A DNA stretch of 64,000 nt from positions 1 through 64,000 of the forward strand of contig NZ_JAUCZF010000001.1 in the NCBI RefSeq assembly GCF_030373245.1, read 5' to 3'. Origin of the DNA: Hydrogenophaga sp. (GTDB lineage Bacteria > Pseudomonadota > Gammaproteobacteria > Burkholderiales > Burkholderiaceae_C). Shown piece after piece: positions 54,736-64,000 of this stretch (position 1 is the stretch's first letter; each line of letters opens with the position of its first letter). Both the position numbers and the translations under genes were made by a program. The notes beneath the pieces were generated by a model. The model was not told the DNA's origin, did no database searches, and worked only from the letters and a program-made list of their open reading frames with translations.

Positions 54736-56319
54736 ATGCGCACCAATTTGCCAGTGACTGAGAACGAATACGAGATCCAGGACGGCGACACGCTGGTCTC
54801 CACCACCGACCTCACCAGCCACATCACCTATTGCAACCCGGCGTTCCTCGCCGTCAGCGGATACGACCGCGAAGAGCTGATCGGACAACCCCACAACCTG
54901 ATCCGGCACCCCGACATGCCATCCGAAGCGTTCCGGGACATGTGGGCCACGCTCAAGAGTGGGCAGCCATGGTCGGCACTGGTCAAGAACAGACGCAAAA
55001 ACGGCGACTACTACTGGGTCGTGGCCAACGCCACGCCGGTGGTGGCGAGCGGCCAGACGGTGGGCTACATGTCGGTGCGGACCAAACCGACCCGCCCGCA
55101 GATTGAGGCCGCGGAGTCTTTGTACAAAGACATGCGGGCCGAGGCGAAAGAGGGTCGCGCGACCCTCTCGTTGCAGCGCGGGCAACTGGTGCGATCCAGC
55201 CTGCTTGGCCGCCTGCAGTCCCTCACGCGCATGACCCTGGCGCGCCAGCTCGGAGCCATTTGCCTGAGTCTGGTCACCCTCGGCTTCGTGATCAGCCACC
55301 TCACCCGCGATGTCGGACCAGAATTGCAGGCGGTTTTCATGGCGGCGCTGCTGGGTCTGGGACTGATGGCAACGTGGTGGCTGCGACATCGCATCGAGCA
55401 ACCGATGCAGGAGGCCGTGCGCTTTGCCAACCTGATGGCTGCCGGCGATCTCAGCGCCCGACTGGAACCCAAAGGCGCGGGCGTGACGCGCGAGCTGAAC
55501 CAGGCACTCAACCAGTTGAACGTCAACCTGCAAGCCGTTGTCTCCGACGTGAGAGAAGAGGTTCGAGGCGTTCGGCTGTCTTCGGCTGAAATCGCCAGCG
55601 GCAATCAGGACCTGTCCTCGCGCACAGAGTCCCAGGCCAGCAGCCTGGAACAGACCGCAGCCTCGATGAACGAGATCAACAGCACCGTGCAACAGAGCAA
55701 TCAGTCTGCGCGCGAGGCCACCCTGCTGGCGGGTCAGGCCACCAACGTGGCCGAGCAGTGCAACACCGCGGTGTCCGAGCTCGTATCCACCATGGGAGAA
55801 ATCAGCCGCTCTTCAGGCCGCATCGGTGAAATCATCCAGGTGATCGACAGCATTTCCTTCCAGACCAACATCCTGGCGCTGAATGCCGCTGTCGAAGCGG
55901 CCAGAGCCGGTGAGCAGGGCCGTGGTTTCGCCGTGGTCGCGGCAGAAGTGAGGCAACTGGCGCAACGCACGCTGGACGCGGCCAAGGAAATCAAGGCGCT
56001 GATCGAAGAGTCTTCCAGCAAGGTGCACCGGGGGACAGCCCAGGTGCATTCAGCAGGGCAGAGCATGAGCGGCATGGTGCAGACCGTCGGCCAGGTCAGC
56101 GCCCTGATCGCCGAGATCACCCACGCCAGCGACGAGCAGTCGCTCGGCATCTCCCAGATCAACCAGGCCGTGAATCACATGGATTCGGTGACGCAGCAGA
56201 ACTCCGCCATGGTCGAGCAACTTGCCGCAGCGGCCAGCAGCTTGCAGGAGCAGGCAAAAACCATGGAAGACGCGGTCGGCATCTTCCGCCTGGACGGTAA
56301 ACGTCAGAGCAAAACCTGA
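54736..56319 (+). CDS. PAS-containing methyl-accepting chemotaxis protein (Aer-like)
   Basis: This 527-residue chemoreceptor has an N-terminal PAS domain (about 15-115; [25 protein letters not shown]) like the FAD-binding sensor of Aer, two membrane helices (170-215) with no large periplasmic loop, a HAMP region (215-265) and the cytoplasmic signalling hairpin with [20 protein letters not shown]. It probably senses redox state or energy. Two glutamine- and alanine-rich methylation helices are present. Confidence 0.9.
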   Translation: MRTNLPVTENEYEIQDGDTLVSTTDLTSHITYCNPAFLAVSGYDREELIGQPHNLIRHPDMPSEAFRDMWATLKSGQPWSALVKNRRKNGDYYWVVANATPVVASGQTVGYMSVRTKPTRPQIEAAESLYKDMRAEAKEGRATLSLQRGQLVRSSLLGRLQSLTRMTLARQLGAICLSLVTLGFVISHLTRDVGPELQAVFMAALLGLGLMATWWLRHRIEQPMQEAVRFANLMAAGDLSARLEPKGAGVTRELNQALNQLNVNLQAVVSDVREEVRGVRLSSAEIASGNQDLSSRTESQASSLEQTAASMNEINSTVQQSNQSAREATLLAGQATNVAEQCNTAVSELVSTMGEISRSSGRIGEIIQVIDSISFQTNILALNAAVEAARAGEQGRGFAVVAAEVRQLAQRTLDAAKEIKALIEESSSKVHRGTAQVHSAGQSMSGMVQTVGQVSALIAEITHASDEQSLGISQINQAVNHMDSVTQQNSAMVEQLAAAASSLQEQAKTMEDAVGIFRLDGKRQSKT

Positions 56320-56367
56320 GGCGTTTCCATCGCCGGCTGAGCCGGTCGGCATGCTAACGTAGCGGAC

Positions 56368-57696
56368 ATGACCACCGGCATCCGCTACACCCTGCTGTCC
56401 ATCCGCGACCTGGCCGTTTCGTTTGGACCATTTGCCTTGCTCACGGTGCTGCTGCTGGCGCTGGCCTACTGGTGGCTCAACCCGAACCCACCCAAGCGGG
56501 TGGTCCTGGCCACTGGCCCCGACCAGAGTGCTTACGACGAGTTCGGAAAGCGCTATGCCGAGGCGCTGGCGCGCTACGGCATCACGGTTCAACTGCTGCC
56601 CTCTGAAGGATCGTCGGACAATCTGGAGCTGATCCGCAGTGGCAAGGCCGACCTGGGCTTTGTGCAAGGCGGCACGGCCGACATCGGCTACGACGAGGAA
56701 GACACCATCGTCTCGCTGGGCAGCCTGTTTGTGGAGCCGCTGTGGCTGTTCTACCGGGAGGACACCGCGCAGAAGCTGGATCAGACGGGCACCATCGACA
56801 ACCTGGCCGACCTCAAATCCTGGCGTGTCAACGTGGGCACGGCCGGCAGCGGCGTGCCGCGTCTGTTCTCCACGCTTCTGGACGTCAACCGCATCAACAG
56901 GGAAGAGGTCCAGCTCAGCGAACTGGCGCAAACGCCCGCGACCGTCGACTTTCTGAATGGTCAGCTCGATGCCGTGGTGTTCGCCTCTGCGCCCGAGTCA
57001 CTCATGGTGCAGATGCTGCTGCAGTCGCCAGGCGTGAATCTGCTCGACTTTGCGCAGAGCGAGGCGTATTCGCGCCGCTTTGGCTACCTCACGCCGGTGG
57101 TGATGCCGCAGGGTGTGGTGGACCTGGCCAACAACATCCCCGAGCGCGACATGCGGCTGGTGGCCTCGACCACCAGCCTGCTGGCCAGCGCGAAGACGCA
57201 CCCGGCCATCCTGCAGCTGTTTGCCCAGACCGCCGTCAACCTGCATGGCGGCTCCAGCTGGTTCAGCCGGGCCGGTGAATACCCCAGCCTGGAACACAGC
57301 GAAGTGCCCCTGTCGCCTGAGGCGGTGCGTGCCATCCGCAACGGCCCGCCGTTTCTCCAGCGCTACCTGCCATTCTGGCTCGCCAACCTCGTCGAACGCA
57401 TGTGGCTGGCGATGGGTCTGATCATTGCGCTGGCGCTGCCGCTCTCGCGCATCGTGCCGCCGCTCTACAGCTTTCGCATCCGCTCACGCGTGTTCCGCTG
57501 GTACGCCGAGCTGCGCGACATCGAACAAAGCCATGAGAACGGCAGCAAGCAGCCTATCCAGTCGCTGCTGGATCAGCTCGACGCGATGGAGAGCAAGGTG
57601 GAGAAAGTGGTGGTGCCGCTGTCTTACACCGACGAGCTCTACGCGCTGCGCAGCAACATCGGTCTGGTGCGCAAGAAACTGCTGCGCAAGGCCTGA
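56368..57696 (+). CDS. Membrane-anchored TAXI-family TRAP solute receptor
   Basis: The 442-residue protein has an N-terminal helix (about 12-35), a periplasmic TAXI solute-binding domain (LATGPDQSAYDEFGKRYAEAL, KADLGFVQGGTADIG, WRVNVGTAGSGVPRLFSTLL) and a second helix near 345-365. A cytoplasmic tail with charged helices follows. A typical TAXI receptor is a free periplasmic protein; this one appears bound at both ends. No TRAP permease gene is adjacent, so its partner is unknown. Confidence 0.82.
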   Translation: MTTGIRYTLLSIRDLAVSFGPFALLTVLLLALAYWWLNPNPPKRVVLATGPDQSAYDEFGKRYAEALARYGITVQLLPSEGSSDNLELIRSGKADLGFVQGGTADIGYDEEDTIVSLGSLFVEPLWLFYREDTAQKLDQTGTIDNLADLKSWRVNVGTAGSGVPRLFSTLLDVNRINREEVQLSELAQTPATVDFLNGQLDAVVFASAPESLMVQMLLQSPGVNLLDFAQSEAYSRRFGYLTPVVMPQGVVDLANNIPERDMRLVASTTSLLASAKTHPAILQLFAQTAVNLHGGSSWFSRAGEYPSLEHSEVPLSPEAVRAIRNGPPFLQRYLPFWLANLVERMWLAMGLIIALALPLSRIVPPLYSFRIRSRVFRWYAELRDIEQSHENGSKQPIQSLLDQLDAMESKVEKVVVPLSYTDELYALRSNIGLVRKKLLRKA

Positions 57697-57723
57697 TCGC
57701 GGCCTGCGCCGCAGCCGCGTGGC

Positions 57724-59781
57724 TCAGTGGCGCACCGCCATGGCGTCGGGCGCGCCGGCCACCAACCGCAACCTGCCAGCGATGTGCAAGCGCTGCAGCC
57801 CGGTCCTGCTGAGTGAAATCGACCGGCCCTGCGGCGCAACGAACTGAAACAGGCGACCGTGCGGGCTGGCCCAGTTCAACTGGCAACGCAGGGTCCGGCC
57901 AGACTCGTGCAGATCGACCCAGGCCCCCACGGACAACCCATCGGCCACCGGCGGTGCTTCGCGCCCGTTGAGGGCCAGCCAGTCGCTGGTGACCGGTTCG
58001 GTGTCGACAAAATCGGGTGGCGTGTGGAATTCGCCATCCACAAACTGGGACCTGTCATGCGCTGCATTCGGGCGCACCCGAATGCTGTGACCAACGCCGC
58101 CCGCCTGGGCGCTGCTGCCGGCATCGGCCCACACCGGTTCATGCACCAGGTCCACGCTGTGCTGCGTGAGGTAGGCCGCATCCTGCAGCCCCAGCAAGGT
58201 GTGGAAAAACGCCTCGGCCTTGGGGCGCGGGTAGTCGATGGTGTCCAGCCCTTCGCGCAAGGTGCGCAACACATTGGGCACCGCCTTGATCAGGCGCGGC
58301 CGGTTGCGGCTGGCCAGCACCAGCTGGCTGGACCACAGCAGATCGGTCAGCACGTCGATGTAGCGCAGCACCGGCGCATCCGATTCCAGCGGCCTGCCGG
58401 AAGCTTCCAGGCTCAGCCGGGCCTGCGCCACCACCTGGGCCCAGGGTCCGGTGACAAAGCGCCGCACCACGCCTGGAGCACGCGCGAAGTCGTCGCGCGC
58501 CTGGAATTCGGCGGCAACCTGCTCCGCAAGCACATCGCAGGCGCTCTGGGGCGCCAGGCGCGGCTGAGCCGAGCCAGTGGGCATCAGCGCGGCGGGCTGG
58601 GTGGCAGGCGGCAACTGCCCGATGGCAGCGGACAGCAACGATGGCAAGCGGTGCGCTGGCGCTTGCAGGGAGCGCACCACGGCCAACAGCGAGCCTGCAA
58701 AGGTCTCGAAGCCGGCGTCTTGCTCGGTGGCGAACTCCAGGCCTCGGGTGGCGATGCTCTCCAGCAGCCGGCGCGCCGGATTCTGGCGATCTGCAAAAAA
58801 ACGGGGATCGGTGCGCGCCAGCTGGCGCAGCGGCTCCTTGAGCTGCAGCATCAGATCGCGCACCGAGGGCAGCAGGTGCGGCTCGCCAGTGGCCTGGCGC
58901 AACAGGCGATTGACCAGCTCGCCGGCCAGGGTGCGCACCATGGCGTTGCCCGAGCCGGAGCGTCCCTGGTCGGAGACGGCGGCACCCGCCTGGGCCAGGT
59001 TGCCTGCGAGCAAATCGTGCAGCCGATCAAGAGGCAGCAGCGCGTGCAGGTCCATCAGGGTCTCGACAGGCATGGCGCTCGCCGTGGGGCCGGCAGGGCT
59101 GGCGCGTTGGGTCTGGCGCGGTGTGGGCGACTGGATCACCACGTAGCCCGCAGGGGCCACGCCCTGATGATCCAGCCACTCTTCAAGCTGCTGGTAGAAG
59201 CGCGAGAGCTGTTGTCCCAGCGGTGCCGCGCCGGCTGCGAGCCAGTGCGAGCGGATGCCATCAGCCACATGCAGACTGTCCAGCGCCGCCACCAGCGCGG
59301 TCATCACCGCCTCGGGTCGCAGCGGATTGGCGTCGGCACGCAGCACGTCAAAGCCCTGGGCGCGACTCAACCGGGCGCTGAAGGCAGCCAGTTCGTCGGC
59401 CGCTTCCAGCTTGATGATTTGCTGCACGCGCGTCAGGTTCACCGACTGCTGCATCTGGTCGTCGTCCATCAGTTCCAGTTCGTCGAAGCTCAGCGAGTGG
59501 AGCTGGCGGGCAGCTGGCGCAGCGGTCGGCGCAGGGGGTTCGCACTGCTCCAGGCCATCGCACAGGGCATCCAGAAAGCGTTGACCGAGCAGGGCTCGGT
59601 GCGCCATCAAGGCGCTGCGCGCCTGGCCCAGGCTGTGTTTTTCATGACCGTGGCGGGCGTTTGTCTCACGCTGAGCCAGCGCGGCCTGCGTCTGGTCCAG
59701 CCAGCGCGCAATCCAGCCGCGCGCCAGCCCCAGCGCCACGGCCAGGCAGGCTTGCAAGGGTGTGTCGGTGCGGGCGGTCAT
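57724..59781 (-). CDS. DUF1631 family protein
   Basis: The 685-residue protein matches the DUF1631 family by pattern: FLDALCDGLEQCEPP, LSFDELELMDDDQMQQSVNL, repeated helical stretches LLQLKEPLRQLARTDPRFF and FFADRQNPARRLLESIATRG, and a C-terminal WASPHGRLFQFVAPQGRSIS. The function is unknown. A shorter relative with the same C-terminal pattern is encoded at 62365. It is cytosolic with no signal. Confidence 0.85.
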   Translation of the reverse strand: MTARTDTPLQACLAVALGLARGWIARWLDQTQAALAQRETNARHGHEKHSLGQARSALMAHRALLGQRFLDALCDGLEQCEPPAPTAAPAARQLHSLSFDELELMDDDQMQQSVNLTRVQQIIKLEAADELAAFSARLSRAQGFDVLRADANPLRPEAVMTALVAALDSLHVADGIRSHWLAAGAAPLGQQLSRFYQQLEEWLDHQGVAPAGYVVIQSPTPRQTQRASPAGPTASAMPVETLMDLHALLPLDRLHDLLAGNLAQAGAAVSDQGRSGSGNAMVRTLAGELVNRLLRQATGEPHLLPSVRDLMLQLKEPLRQLARTDPRFFADRQNPARRLLESIATRGLEFATEQDAGFETFAGSLLAVVRSLQAPAHRLPSLLSAAIGQLPPATQPAALMPTGSAQPRLAPQSACDVLAEQVAAEFQARDDFARAPGVVRRFVTGPWAQVVAQARLSLEASGRPLESDAPVLRYIDVLTDLLWSSQLVLASRNRPRLIKAVPNVLRTLREGLDTIDYPRPKAEAFFHTLLGLQDAAYLTQHSVDLVHEPVWADAGSSAQAGGVGHSIRVRPNAAHDRSQFVDGEFHTPPDFVDTEPVTSDWLALNGREAPPVADGLSVGAWVDLHESGRTLRCQLNWASPHGRLFQFVAPQGRSISLSRTGLQRLHIAGRLRLVAGAPDAMAVRH

Positions 59782-59883
59782 GGCAGGCGGGTGAACCCAC
59801 GAGGGGCAAGGTGGAACCTGCTTCCCATTGTGAGCAGACCGCCCCGACGCAAAGCGCCGAAATAGGGCCGGAAACCAGCCAGT

Positions 59884-60441
59884 TCAGGGCTTTGCGAGCA
59901 GTTCGCGCCAGCCGTCGGGCCCCAGTGCGCGCAAGGTGGCCAGATTGCGCTCGACGATGGCGTCGGCGTCCCCGCCCTCGGTGGCGACAGCGCGTTCCAC
60001 GCTGTCCTCGCGCAGCAGGTGCAGCGCGGGGTAAGGCGCACGGTTGGTCGCGTTGGTGATGTCGTCGGGCTCGGTACCCGCGAACTGGTAGGCCGGGTGG
60101 AAACTGGCCACCTGGATCACGCTCTCCAGATCGTGTTCGGCCACCACGTCGTCGACCACTCCGAGAAAGTCGTTGAAGACCTCGAAATCTGGAAACAGCG
60201 TGGCGTGCACCAGCAGCGTGGTGTCGATCTGTTCGGCCGGTGTGTTCTTCAGCAGGTCCAGCTCGGCATCGAGTTCGTCCAGAAACGCATCGAGATGCCG
60301 CGCGCGGCTCACGACGATGCGCACCTGATTCTTCACATAGACGGCGCGGGCGAACGGGCACAGGTTGAGCCCGATCACCGCCTTCTCGATCCAGTGGCGG
60401 GTGTCGGCGAGGACCTGTTCGTCGAGTGGTTCCAAGAGCAA
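59884..60441 (-). CDS. DUF1415 family protein
   Basis: The 185-residue product has the DUF1415 pattern: DTRHWIEKAVIGLNLCPFA at the N-terminus and FLGVVDDVVAEHDLESVIQV followed by ASFHPAYQFAG. The role is unknown. It is conserved in betaproteobacteria and often near translation genes. It follows ettA on the same strand. Confidence 0.9.
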   Translation of the reverse strand: MLLEPLDEQVLADTRHWIEKAVIGLNLCPFARAVYVKNQVRIVVSRARHLDAFLDELDAELDLLKNTPAEQIDTTLLVHATLFPDFEVFNDFLGVVDDVVAEHDLESVIQVASFHPAYQFAGTEPDDITNATNRAPYPALHLLREDSVERAVATEGGDADAIVERNLATLRALGPDGWRELLAKP

Positions 60442-60504
60442 CTCCGGAGCGAGTGAAAGTTCAACCCAGGATGTCGTGGAACCGGCTTCGCCGGGCCACA
60501 GACA

Positions 60505-60539
60505 TCACCCCCTTGAGGGGGTGACGCGCCGCAGGCGCG
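60505..60539. repeat. Double hairpin after ettA
   Basis: TCACCCCC / GGGGGTGA (60505-60512 with 60517-60524) is directly followed by CGCGCC / GGCGCG (60525-60530 with 60534-60539). It lies between the ettA stop and the DUF1415 start and resembles other GC-rich extragenic palindromes here. Confidence 0.6.
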
Positions 60540-60552
60540 GCGCGGGGGTGGG

Positions 60553-62214
<1,662 letters not shown>

Positions 62215-62364
62215 TGCTAACTGTCCGATTCGGTGCTGGGTGGGATCAGGGGAGTGGCTTCGGACGCAAAGTTTCGCGCCCGGGGCCTGATCGAGCCGAC
62301 TCGACCGAGGGCTGCCACAGCCAAAACCTCGATTATCCCCTGCCGCTGCCGGGCCGGCCTCGAG

Positions 62365-64000
62365 TCAGCTCAGGCTGTCCGGTTCGCCTGCATTACGCAA
62401 GGCGGTCTGGGCCACCGCGTCGAGCGCACCTTCGATCACATCTCCGCTCGAGATCACGCGCAGCACCTCGTTGTTGAGCAGCCGCTTTAGGGTGCGCCGG
62501 GTCATGGAGTGCGCCAGGCCGTGGGTGGAGATGAACATGAACAGCGTGCCGTGGGGGCTGGCCCAGGTGAGCTGGGCACGCACCCAGACGCCTTCGATCA
62601 GCAGGTCGACCCAGGCACCAGGCAGCAGATCGGTGGCGACGGACTGCAGCGGCTCCAGCGGCATCGGGCCGGATTCGTCGGACACATAGCCCGCGTCCAC
62701 TGCCTCCTGGCCTGCCATCCAGAAACCCCGCCCCGCCTCGTCCAGCGGCGCCGGTGCCGACGCCGCTTCCACCCGCTCCACCAGCGTCGGCACCACCGCC
62801 ACCAGCGTGGGCGGGGCTGGCGAAGGCGCAGCCACCGGCGGGTCAAACGCCTGCTCCTGCAGGGCCACCAGCGCATCAAAAAACTGGGCGGTGCGGTCGG
62901 CCGGGTAGTCGATCAGCTGCAAGCCCTGGCGCAACTGCCCGAGCAGGCGCGGCACCAGCTTGACCAGCCGGCTGCGGTCGCGGCGGATGAGCGAGGTCTG
63001 GGCGCTCCAGATCAGGTCATCGGCCACGGCGTCGATCGGTGGGCCATCGTTTGCGCTGAGCGCGCCGCTGAGTTGCGATTCGGCCACCGCCTGTGCCCAG
63101 GGCCGACGCAAAAAGTCAACCACGAAGTCGGGCACTTCTTTTTCAGCCAGCCGCTGCTGGAACTCTGCGGCCAGCCGCTCGGCCAGAAGGTGGCGCTGCT
63201 CGGCGTGCAGCAGGGCGCGCGCGGCTTCGGTGCGCATCTGGTTCTTGCGGGCGTCATCCTCGTCCCAGCGGCGGCGAAGCCGGCGCAGCAGACGGGCAAA
63301 CACCTCTTCGGTGGCCGGTGCGCTGTTGATCGCCTTGACCGCGCCGACCACCGAACGCCTGAGCTCGGCAAAACCTTCGTCGTTCTGGCTCAGGTAACCC
63401 AGACTGCGCTGGGTGATGGCCTCGAGCAGCTGGCGCGCCGGATGCTGACGCTCGCTGAAGAACCGCGGATCGGCATGGGACAGCTTCACCAGGACCGGCG
63501 CCAAGAGACCAATCTGCTGCCGGATCGCGGGCAGCAGGCGCTCGTCCTGCGTCAGGTTGTCAAGCATCAGGCGCACCACTTCCTGACCCAGCAAGCGTCC
63601 CAGGTGCTGCTCGTCAATGATGGGCAATTCGGGCGCGGCCGCCTCCGGCGCCTGGACGACCCGCTGACGCAGGCGCTGGATCAGCGGCTCGACCATGTCC
63701 ATGTCTTCCAGGGCCGTCATGGACAGCGGCACCGTGTGCAGGAACTCCTGCCCGGCGCCATCCAGCGCTGGCCGTTCCAGATCGCCAGCAAGCAGTTGGC
63801 GCAAACGCCCCAGGGTCAGCAGGGTGCGCCCCACGGCGCCGCGAGGCAGGTGCTCACGGCGCAGTCGCACCACCGGGCTCTCCAGCGGCTCCACACCGTG
63901 CACCAGCAGCCACTGGATCAGTTCTCGGTAGACCTGTCTCAGGCTCTCCGCCAGCGCACCCGCGGCTGGGGCAAAAAGCGCGTTGCGCTGAGCCACATCG
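62365..64000 (-). CDS. DUF1631 family protein (5' end beyond the window)
   Basis: The frame is open to the right window edge, so only the C-terminal 545 codons are seen. It shares the DUF1631 features of the gene at 57724: RLRQLLAGDLERP, LSHADPRFFSERQHPARQLLEAI, FRRPWAQAVAES-like FLRRPWAQAVAES and WASPHGTLFMFISTHG. It is a diverged paralogue rather than a copy. A GTG near 63996 is in frame but is not taken as the start. Confidence 0.85.
   Translation of the reverse strand, partial: DVAQRNALFAPAAGALAESLRQVYRELIQWLLVHGVEPLESPVVRLRREHLPRGAVGRTLLTLGRLRQLLAGDLERPALDGAGQEFLHTVPLSMTALEDMDMVEPLIQRLRQRVVQAPEAAAPELPIIDEQHLGRLLGQEVVRLMLDNLTQDERLLPAIRQQIGLLAPVLVKLSHADPRFFSERQHPARQLLEAITQRSLGYLSQNDEGFAELRRSVVGAVKAINSAPATEEVFARLLRRLRRRWDEDDARKNQMRTEAARALLHAEQRHLLAERLAAEFQQRLAEKEVPDFVVDFLRRPWAQAVAESQLSGALSANDGPPIDAVADDLIWSAQTSLIRRDRSRLVKLVPRLLGQLRQGLQLIDYPADRTAQFFDALVALQEQAFDPPVAAPSPAPPTLVAVVPTLVERVEAASAPAPLDEAGRGFWMAGQEAVDAGYVSDESGPMPLEPLQSVATDLLPGAWVDLLIEGVWVRAQLTWASPHGTLFMFISTHGLAHSMTRRTLKRLLNNEVLRVISSGDVIEGALDAVAQTALRNAGEPDSLS

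Noticed and set aside
57859..59865. Long plus-strand open frame opposite the DUF1631 gene
   Set aside because: Low-complexity composition and no start signal; the opposite strand encodes a recognised family.

Overview
The window looks like a chromosomal stretch of a GC-rich betaproteobacterium, most likely of the Comamonadaceae (a Hydrogenophaga- or Acidovorax-like sulfur-oxidising heterotroph). This rests on the petA-type Rieske sequence, the paired DUF1631 genes around ettA and DUF1415, the AcuI/acyl-CoA ligase and aapJQMP arrangement, and the 62-bp intergenic repeat style. I see no rRNA, tRNA, CRISPR array or intact insertion sequence. Family assignments are by recognition of motifs; no database search was possible.

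Region 1 (about 560-19760) is a sulfide and sulfane-sulfur island. A five-gene operon (764-6016) pairs a cytochrome bd-like oxidase whose catalytic subunit carries its own c-haem domain with a monohaem cytochrome, a flavocytochrome c sulfide dehydrogenase flavoprotein and a dihaem cytochrome. This could be a self-contained sulfide-to-oxygen electron path. A convergent sigma-54 activator has the C-X10-C-X6-C cysteine spacing of the polysulfide sensor FisR. Both the first operon and a second one (cydAB, a small DUF2474 protein, then an orphan Rieske protein, a degenerate metallo-beta-lactamase protein, an SQR-like flavoprotein lacking one expected cysteine, and a truncated haemoglobin) have candidate -24/-12 promoters with TGGCAG dyads about 100 bp upstream. 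Farther on come a secreted thioredoxin-fold protein, a thioesterase, a periplasmic DsrE-like protein, a methyltransferase, a SulP permease, a persulfide dioxygenase and a peroxiredoxin.

Region 2 (19760-35900) is accessory. It has an asparaginase-like enzyme with altered catalytic residues in an operon with a dipeptide/oligopeptide ABC transporter and a divergent HTH regulator, a LysR / FAD-oxidase / branched-chain-type binding-protein cluster whose binding protein is broken by one in-frame stop, and an eroding ArsR-SRPBCC-GST-DUF1428-VOC-DHFR-GNAT string with two truncated genes. An 83-bp inverted-repeat element lies near its right end.

Region 3 (35900-47800) is ordinary metabolism: a 2OG-Fe oxygenase, bacteriohaemerythrin, a DUF2189 membrane protein behind a perfect 16-bp palindrome, an AcuI-type reductase, an acyl-CoA ligase, and a complete general amino-acid ABC transporter (aapJQMP) with a sigma-54-like promoter and two tandem hairpins after the binding-protein gene. 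A glycerophosphodiesterase and a DUF1223 protein follow.

Region 4 (47800-54570) is a copper-handling locus: a CusF-like protein, a cupredoxin fused in frame to a DUF411 protein, a multicopper oxidase and a TolC-like outer-membrane protein, transcribed divergently from a CusRS-type two-component system across a 24-bp perfect palindrome. Region 5 (54570-64000) holds a PAS-containing chemoreceptor, a membrane-anchored TAXI-type receptor, two DUF1631 proteins (the second cut by the window edge), DUF1415 and ettA.
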